Assembly: GCA_025175895.1 (NCBI GenBank)
Contig: CM046004.1
Location: 19,517,011 to 19,581,010 of the forward strand
Length of the DNA: 64,000 bases
Direction of reading: 5' to 3'
From: Wurfbainia villosa
Lineage: Eukaryota; Streptophyta; Magnoliopsida; Zingiberales; Zingiberaceae
Both the position numbers and the translations under genes were made by a program. Below are positions 56,760 to 64,000 of the stretch, in pieces (within the stretch, counting starts at the first letter, position 1; each line of letters opens with the position of its first letter). Below the pieces are notes generated by a model, which did not search any database, was not told the DNA's origin, and saw only the letters and a program-made list of their open reading frames with translations.

Positions 56760-58720
56760 GAAGATCCGGAACTCTTGGTTAAAAGAGAGATGGACCTTTG
56801 AGGTTATACAACGATTTTCGATGATGGAATGTGGTAGTGGTAGAAGGAAATGATTATCCTTCATTATGGATAGAGGATCTATTTAGACCAGCTATGAGAC
56901 ACCTGTGTATACTCTAGGATTGATTTATGGCTATTGGTATGTTGATATTGTAGTGACATGGTGTCATACAATTATCATGGTTGTTGTGATGATTGTTATA
57001 TCATCAGCCTAGAGTAAAGAGAATGCAGGTGTGTAGCGATGACAATTTCATACTTGGTATGAATTGTATGAGCGTTTGATTTTTCTATTAGCCTTACTGA
57101 TGACTTAGTCGTCCAGGGATTTGGGAAATCGTGTATTCTGGACACGATTGGATCATTTGTGAAGGTGGTAGTTGGAGTTGAGCACTCGGCCACCGTAGAT
57201 GATGATTTTTCTGGTATTGATTTGATTATTTCCATAGATATGGATAGGATGCTCTAGCGGTACTACATCGCTGATTGGTTGGACCAGGAAGGTGATGGAC
57301 TTTACTTGGTCTGAAGCTTGTGAAACTAGTTTCAAGGCTCAGACGATGGTTGACTTTTACGCCAGTGTTGATTAATCACTCTGGTATGGGTGGAAGGGTA
57401 GTGTATATGGATGCAACATTTCGGAGATCGGAGTGATTCCGATGCTATAGAATAGGACGTATCCTAAGCTTACGGCAGTTAAAGAACTGCGAGGTAAGTC
57501 GTCATATATATGACGTGGATTTAGCAGTGATTATGTTATTGTTTAGAAGAGGTGAGGAGCAGAAATGCTCATGGAGTTTTGGCTATATCGGATAGCTACT
57601 ATAGAGTAGCCGGAATACCTAATGATTGTAAAAGGAAGTTTGGTCGCGATAGCCTCCCATGCACTTACAGAGTGTGTGGTGGAGTGGATTTTGGACGTTA
57701 GATGGACTACCGTCTCTGACTCCGAGGAGGATAATGGTTTCCGGAGTTGTATTAGTTTAAGGAACGGATGCTTCAGGAAATTCCGATTCCGGAATGGAAG
57801 TGGAAGCGTATTATTATAGATTTTGTGGTGAGTTTGCCTAGGACACATCAAGGCCATGATGTGATTTGGGTAATCGCGACCGACTAACCAAATTCACGCA
57901 CTTCTTAGCGATTCGAAGACCGACTCGAGATTGTTTGGCAGAGTTATATTGTCGGGAGATCATCAGATTGCATGATGTTCTTTTGAGTATTATATCAGAT
58001 AGAGATCCCTGGTTCACATTTCGGTTCTGACAGAGTCTGTAGCAGACCTTAGGCACAGTTTCGTTTTGGTATTGCATTCCATCCGCATACAGATGGACAG
58101 TCTGAGCGAACCATTTAGACACTAGAGGACTTGCTGAGGTCCTGTGTTATGGATTTCGGAGGCAACTGGGAGGACCAGTTGCTAGGACCCATAGAACTCA
58201 AAGATGAGGCGAGTTGGTCCGTACCATCAGACGTAGGATGACAGATGCGCAGGATCGCCAGAAGAGTTATGCAGATCGTAGACGGAGACCTTTGGAGTTC
58301 TCTGTTGGTGACCAGGTATTCCTGCGAGGCTCACCCACGAAATGAGTGAAGAGATTTGACCTTCATGGTAAGCTAGCTCCTAGATAAATCGGTACGTTTG
58401 AGATATCGAGAGGATCGGAGCAATCGCTTACCGCCTAGGGCTACCACCGTCTTTGGCTGGTATCCATGATGTGTTCCATGTGTCTATGCTGAGGAAGTAT
58501 GTGCCAGACTCTTCACATATTTTGTCAGATGTGTCAGGTTTCATTCAACCTGATGCTACATACGCAGAGGTTCCGGTACGGATTTTGGATTTCAAAGAAT
58601 GACAGTTGCGGAACAAGGTTGTGCGACTTGTCAAGGTCGGGTGGAGTCACGACACCGACGAGGAGGCTACTTGGGAGCTCGAGGAAAAGATCAGAGCTCA
58701 CCCCCACTTGTTTACTTAAA
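56760..58720 (+). pseudogene. Tekay-type pol remnant (RT, RNase H, integrase)
   Basis: Only traces remain. A block like LLVKREMDL (about 56775) fits RT LLVKKKDG. VYMDATFR (about 57400) fits the RNase H VYTDAS. Integrase can be followed better: HFLAIRRTDS (about 57900), the EIIRLHDV block, IISDRDP (second catalytic Asp, about 57990), and then the HPHTDGQSERT-like region (about 58080), which is out of frame. The tail near 58615-58720 reads VVRLVKVGWSHDTDEEATWELEEKIRAHP, in pieces, which is the chromodomain-side end seen in Tekay-type chromoviruses. Stops and shifts occur every few dozen codons. No functional protein could be made. Confidence 0.75.
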
Positions 58721-58808
58721 TGAGGTATATTTTAAATACTTGTGGTGTTTCTTACTCGTGCATTTGAGTAGGAAATTTGGGGACCAAATTTTAATTAGTG
58801 GGGAAGAA

Positions 58809-61397
58809 TGTTAAATACTGAAAAATTTAAAACACTAAATTAAATGGCCAAAATTAGGAAAATAATCGTAGAAATTATTTTTGGATTTTTGGAGAATTTT
58901 AGAAAATTTTCTGGAAATTTTCGGGAATTAAATGGTGCTTGTAGGGGGTATTTATGGAGATAAGGAAAACCGGCTTTTAAAAGGCCTGTTTGGATTATCT
59001 GACCTAAGGTTTTAAATAGAAAACCTCCCCGATTTTTTTAGTTTCCCCGCCGTTTTCTTCTCCTCGCGATCGCGCCACACCGACGCTGACGCCCTCTGCT
59101 GCTCCTTCTCGCGTCCCTCTCATTGCTTCTCGCAGCCGAAGCCGCAGCGCCGCGCCATGCCATCTCTTCTTCGCTCGCGGGCCTCTGCGGCCACGGAATC
59201 GCCGGACCACAACCGCGACAACAGATCGCGCAGCCGCCGCAGATCTCGCTTGCGCCCCGCGAGCAGCTTGGTCGGCGGCGGCGAGCTCGCTGGCCCACCG
59301 CCGCTTCCGGTGCTCGCCGCCGGTCCTTACCTCTGAGCCGTCGTCCTCGCCTTCGCCGGTGCCGCCCTCGCTCCAGATCAGCCACCGCTGCTAGCCCTTC
59401 TTCCTCCCGACGCCACCCACAGATCGCCGTGTCCCTCATAAGCTCCGCAGCGCTTGCCTTTCGCCGGTGAGGGTGGAGCTTCAGGTAAATACCTAGATTT
59501 CCCCTGGTTTTCTTGCTGTACAAGGATTCTATGGGTGTGGTGGGGGGCAGTGATTAGGGCAGCAAGGAAGTGCCGGCTGTGAGAGGCTGTGAGGGTTATG
59601 TTTGGAGGGTGTCGTGTGGTTTGGGTTGGAAGTGGTCGTGCAAGGTCGGATGTTAGTGGGCTGTATATGGAATTCCTAGGGCGTGTGAGCTTGATTGGTC
59701 GATTGGGTTGATTACGGTGTTATCCGTTTGATTGGCATGTTAGTGAGCGAGGAATGGTTCAAAAATGTGTTACTCGGAGGATATGGGATTTGGGCTAAAT
59801 TAATTGTATGGATTGTTTGTGGACAAGGAAAATTGGAAATAGTTTGGGTTAATTGGGATATAAAGGAAATCGATTAATTATTCGATTTGTCGTTGAATTG
59901 TATTTTTGTGCTTGACTATAGTCATGCTTTATGCAGGTTTCGGTCACGAGGCAGGTCCCCAATCGTGACGATTTGGTTCATTCTTGCGGGTATATATTCA
60001 GGCGGGTATTTTGACTTAACTTTTAGATTAAGTCAAATTGATATGCTAGTTAGGATAGCTTGCAATAATTTTTCATGTTTATATGCCTAGTATGTTTTCT
60101 GTGCCTACTAGATACATGCATTGGATCAGTATGATTATATCTTCCCTGTTTTATTTGGACCATAGTTACTTGGATCATAGATATGCACTTATTGATTGTG
60201 CATATTATTCGGATGGATATTTGTAGTTGGATTTACATGCTTTAGTATCATGCACCATCTTGCATGATTGCATGCTGGCTGGACGGGGTTCCATTATTGT
60301 TGAGCCCGCAGCTAGTTACATGGCCTGCACACACTGCCACTCATGGGTTAGTGGTACATCAGGAGGGTGTGTGCAGTTGCTCTGTCAAGCTCCGCTGGTC
60401 CGCTCATGGGTAGCGATGAGGCAGCGTGGTAGCGGGCAGGGATCTCTCCTCTGGCCTATGACACAGGAGATGAGAGCTTAGCTCCCCACTATGTTTGGGG
60501 GCAGAGGATAGGTGTACTCCGACAAAGATCCCCGTCCACTCGGTCACTCAGGAGCAGTGATGGCAGAGTGCACAGTTGTCATAGCCCTACCCACTCGGCT
60601 TCACCATTGCGTGTGAGGCGGCTGACTGGCGTCAGGGGTGACCATGTCATTGGCACGGCATGCATTTTGCACGGATTGCATTTGTATTGTGTTTGCTGCA
60701 TTATTGTATTGATGCCTTGGATGTTGCATATGATTGACATGCATCTGAGATTCATATTCTTATATGGTGATGACTTTATCTCTTATAGTAGGGCACATGC
60801 TCCTATATCAGGGTAGGAGACTCAGGTGAGTACAGTCCTTTTGCATTTATTTCTTGCTTACCATATATATGAGACTGTACAGGCATGATTAGTATTGTTA
60901 GCTATTTCTTGCTATTCATATCTACTATACCCGCAGAGTTCTTTGAACTCACCCCGTTGATTTATATCTATTTCAGGATGGAGCTGTCAGGAGAGTCCAG
61001 CTGCCAAACCCCCTCGTCGTGGAAGTGTATTTTGTTATTTGTGTTTACGGTTTTTGGGTATTTGGATTAGAATATATGTTTAGGACTGGAGTTGGATATT
61101 TGTACCTGTGGATGTTTTGGTATGTCCTTAGGGACCTTGGATCGGATTTTTATTTCGATTGGATTTCGGTTGAGTATTCCTGCCCAGATGGCAGAAGGGG
61201 TAAGTCTAGTTAGAGTAGACTTTTGTTTACCTAGATTTGTTGGCCTGAGGCCTTATTATTATCTGCGTGTGATGTGGTATGATTCCGGTCGTGTTGACCG
61301 ATGTATAGTGGCCGTGTAGGCCTTGTATAAAATTGGTATTGTCACCCGCAGACAGGAAGATCCGCCGATTTTCGTCATGGGGACTCCTCGGGCGTGT
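58809..61397 (+). mobile_element. 3' LTR of the Tekay-type element
   Basis: The 2589-bp LTR starts tgttaaatactgaaa after the purine-rich agtggggaagaa and runs to gtgtgac at 61397, lacking the final bases of the expected end. It supplies the 5' sequence missing from the left LTR. The GC-rich part at 59040-59470 is the leader-proximal region and gives false frames on both strands. Confidence 0.88.
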
Positions 61398-61606
61398 GAC
61401 TAGCATGTATGTCAACTCGATGACTTGATCTCACAAGTCATGGATATGAGATATCAAGTTGACACATGGGTATACATTAGAGAATGTATACTAAATGACC
61501 CACCATGAGAAAGTATCGTAGATCGTTATATGAGTGTCATATACTTTCTCATGTGGCTATTAGTATGACTATTAGTCCTTAGACCTGAAGTCACCATAGT
61601 TCCCTA
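61398..61606 (+). repeat. 209-bp direct repeat, right copy
   Basis: Identical to 51376-51584. After it the solo LTR continues natively with cataaggagttgc. Confidence 0.95.
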
Positions 61607-63488
61607 CATAAGGAGTTGCATACTTTGGCTTCGTCAAACGTCACCCGTAAATGGGTAGACTATAAAGGCGATTACTGGGTATGTAACAAATTATGCGGAG
61701 AGATGTGAGTGATGTAGATGGGATCTATCCCTCCTATATGATGGGAGTGACATCGATATTCTTGATAGAGTGAGACCACGAAGTGCATGGTCATGCCCAA
61801 ATGAGTCAATATGAGATATTGAGCTCATTTGATTAGAGTGAGTCTACTTGGAGTTCAGGATATAGATTGTACCGAGGATGACACGGTCTATGTCTCAATT
61901 GGTTAATCTAGATGTCAAGGATAGAGGGACATTGTCACACATTGTGAGAGTCACAATTAGTAGTCACAAAGGTGATGTTGGAGCTCAACATTCTTGTAAC
62001 TTGGGTAGCAATGATGTGTTGCTAGATACCGCTCATTGCTTATGTTCCTAAATCAGTTTAGGGACATTGTCAACGTTACAAGAACCTATAGGGTCACACA
62101 CAAAGTGCAATTAGATGGATATTAGGTTCATATGATGAACAATGAGGATTAGGTTCATGGGATGAACCAAATTGGATTAAGAGTAATCCAAATTAGACTA
62201 ATTGAGTTAAACTCAAATTGATTCAAGTGTTGAATGAGTCTAATTTAGATTTGATTTATTTAGTCAATTTAAATTAATGAATAGAGATTCATTAAATCAA
62301 ATTGAATTTAATCAAGTGGTTATATTTTATCAACCATGGGAGATTAGAGGTCAAGTTTGACTTGACTTGAGAGGGAAGATGAATGGTCAATTTTGACTTG
62401 ACCAATTGTCATGTCATGGTGACATGGGATGGGGGCCGACCAATGATGATGCTCCACATTATCATGGACCTATCATGTGGTGCCACCTCATGAGGGAGAC
62501 CAAGAGCCATTGGCTCTTGGAGTTACATGCATGCATGTAACCCCCCAAGAATGTAGTGGCCGACCACTTCATTTTGCATTTGATGTGAATTGATTTAGGG
62601 GGTAACTCCATCTTCTTCCTCCTTGGATCACTCTCTCAAGCTCTCCCAATCCTCATCTTGGCCGAACCATCCAAAGGGTGCTAGCACACTCAAGGTTGTG
62701 TTTTCTCCACCTATTGCTTGTGTGGATACCAATAGAGGAGTGTGCACTTGACACTCTCGAGTTCCGGCGAAGCTTTTGGACGAGCGGGATAAGCGAAGGA
62801 CATCGCTTCAAGGGTAATGCTCTCACCTTCTAGATCTAAGGTAGATCTAGGTTTACTTAAGCACATACATGTTTTATTTTAATATATCTTCGCATGGATC
62901 CGTTGTCGGACTTCCGGGGTTTCCGCAACGCAAAAAGCGGTTTTTGCGGCTCGAAAAGTCCAACAGCCAAGCCATGTGTTTTCACACGGCCATGTGGTGG
63001 CCAAGTGATTTGATGCAACCAGGGTTTTTTCTAGATTTCGCAGCGATCCGGCGTGATGCCTATATAAGGAAAGCTACGCCCCAAATCCTAGGGGAGGCAT
63101 GCCAACCGGGACGACACTCCGAAGCCCTAAAAAGCTTCAAGAACTCACATCGAGGAAGGAGAGAGCCGCTCGAGGATCAAGATCTGCACCACAACACCAG
63201 AGGGAAGAGCTGTAATTACATTGTAATTCATATTCTTGCACGTTTATCGTTATACTCATGAATTCTATAATGTTTGTGACTCTCTTTTCTTATTCATGGA
63301 GCAGATTCTCTAATTCTAGGATTAGGGAGTAGTTTATGTTGAGTAGAACATTGTTATTTCAAATATGTTTCCGTTCTTGAAATCGTATTTGCAGTTGAAT
63401 GATTGTTTAGATCTATAGCTTTGTGATTTGGTTTTCTATCTTCTATGTGTAGACGATACGAGGAGTGATAGTCCTCGTATCTAAGATT

Positions 63489-64000
63489 TGTTGGAACGTT
63501 GGTGGCCGACTAGAGGGGGGTGAATAGCCCTAAATCATCGTACAATGGAATACGATCGTTCTTGCGTGCTTGTCTATAATTGTCGTTAATATACGCAGTG
63601 GAAACAATAGGAATAATAACAACAATACAATCACACGCAATACACAAGATATACGTGGTTCGGAACCGAATGGTTCCTACTCCATGGGGTGAGCTCAATG
63701 AGCTCGTGTTATGCGCACGGCACTAACAACACTCCTTCTCGACAACACATCGGAGGTAGAGAAACCTCTCATAAGCAATTACACTAAGTAATATGAAATA
63801 CAAGCAATACAAAGATAAATATGAAATACACGTAAAGAACACTTTACAACGCTTGCTTTGAAACCTTTGCTTGTTGCTTGCTTTAGATGGCTCTTGAAGG
63901 TCTGGAATGCAGCAGTAATTCCCCTCCAAAAGCTTCACAAAAGTCTTAGTGAAATCCTCCATCTTGAGCCCCATTTATAACCTGCATCAAGCTGATTTCA
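63489..64000 (-). mobile_element. SIRE-type LTR, minus orientation, cut by window end
   Basis: It starts tgttggaacgttggtgg on the plus strand, so it is the end of a minus-strand LTR. It matches the first 500 bases of the LTRs at 6772 and 9938: the 'ctagaggggggtgaatag' block, 'ggttcggaacc', 'ggggtgagctcaa' and the TATA-like ttataaat complement at about 63972. It inserted into the Gypsy-type LTR ending at 63488. The 5 bases before it are agatt; the partner duplication is off-window. Confidence 0.85.

Larger units (their letters stand above)
51585..61397 (+). mobile_element. Tekay/Del-type Gypsy element with imprecise ends
   Basis: Its LTRs are 51585-53968 (first ~215 bases missing) and 58809-61397. 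The primer site is at 53976 and the polypurine-like agtggggaagaa at 58797-58808. The interior holds a decayed pol with an integrase tail and a chromodomain-like end. The 3' end reads gtgac rather than the gcgtgaca of the left LTR. No 5-bp duplication exists; 209-bp direct repeats flank it instead. Most of the LTR length is nearly identical between copies, which implies recent arrival of the LTR pair, while the interior is ruined. Confidence 0.85.
51118..62965 (+). mobile_element. Copia-type solo LTR, itself interrupted
   Basis: It starts tgttagtgaaagcccta and ends gtccaaca, with the perfect target duplication gccaa at 51113-51117 and 62966-62970. The continuous parts are 51118-51584 and 61607-62965, about 1.83 kb. 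Features include the early 'cctatttataaaggc' (51182), the leader-like 'cttcttcctccttggatcac' (62611) and the Copia-like 3' end 'ccgcaacgcaaaaagcgg'. No interior remains. The long gap is a Tekay-type element plus a 209-bp duplication. Confidence 0.85.
50819..63488 (+). mobile_element. Gypsy-type LTR interrupted by nested insertions
   Basis: The segments 50819-51117 and 62971-63488 form one LTR-like sequence starting tgatgtgagcaaaac. The right segment has the 'acacggccatgtgg' phrase seen in many plant Gypsy LTRs and a TATA-like cctatataagg at 63059. It then continues with leader-like sequence. No primer site is reached, because a minus-oriented SIRE-type LTR starts at 63489. Insertion into the CACTA transposase gene is clear from the broken frame. 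The assignment to an Athila/Tat-like lineage rests on LTR style only. Confidence 0.5.

Noticed and set aside
59038..59523. 161-codon minus-strand open frame
   Set aside because: It is in the GC-rich LTR leader region. The matching region of the other LTR (51569-51949) has different frame boundaries because of small gaps, so there is no reading-frame conservation.

Overview
This window is intergenic, repeat-dominated DNA from a flowering plant. It contains LTR retrotransposons of the Copia (SIRE-type and a second Copia type) and Gypsy (Athila-type and Tekay/Del-type chromovirus) groups with tRNA-Met-type primer sites, plus one CACTA DNA transposon. I recognise no host gene, tRNA, rRNA or CRISPR array. 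Nothing here fixes the species. Every boundary below was read by eye from LTR pairs, TG...CA ends, primer sites, polypurine tracts and 5-bp target duplications.

Left and centre (1-42618). The scaffold is a decayed Copia element, called family A here. Its 5' LTR is 2355-4312, and its internal part is cut into four pieces by later insertions: 5709-6771, 11251-12193, 20410-20686 and 34344-35975. Its 3' LTR is 35981-41528. Four elements landed in it: (i) a minus-strand non-coding SIRE-type element, 6772-11245, target duplication taaag; (ii) an Athila-type deletion derivative, 12194-20404, gatac; (iii) a 13.65-kb SIRE-type Copia, 20687-34338, which itself carries a Tekay-type solo LTR at 23311-26726, gaata; (iv) a second Tekay-type solo LTR inside the 3' LTR, 36446-40019, fronted by a TA microsatellite. 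Upstream of the 5' LTR lies the RT/RNase H tail of a second family-A copy (1884-2340), so two copies appear to share one LTR. Downstream, a 1.09-kb partial LTR is joined head-to-tail (41529-42618).

Right (42619-64000). A miniature LTR element (TRIM, 42822-43494, gaatg) and a second, internally deleted Copia (family B, 43776-49224, tcttt) sit in minus-strand Copia LTR debris. Next comes the terminus of a CACTA element (49272-50818). It is followed by a Gypsy-type LTR (50819-63488) that is interrupted by a Copia solo LTR (51118-62965, gccaa). That solo LTR is itself interrupted by a Tekay-type element (51585-61397) flanked by 209-bp direct repeats instead of a 5-bp target duplication. Another minus-oriented SIRE-type LTR runs off the end.

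Coding capacity is nearly all broken. The best preserved reading frames are the Athila integrase (14497-15438) and the SIRE protease-integrase-RT-RNase H (28751-31763), which has one stop, one frameshift and a catalytic Asp to Asn change. The most interesting signals are non-coding: hairpins in Tekay-type LTRs that differ between copies by compensatory changes, a CAGTCGACTG palindrome recurring in LTRs and in the CACTA end, a shared 38-bp repeat in the TRIM and the SIRE LTR, and the 209-bp duplication.
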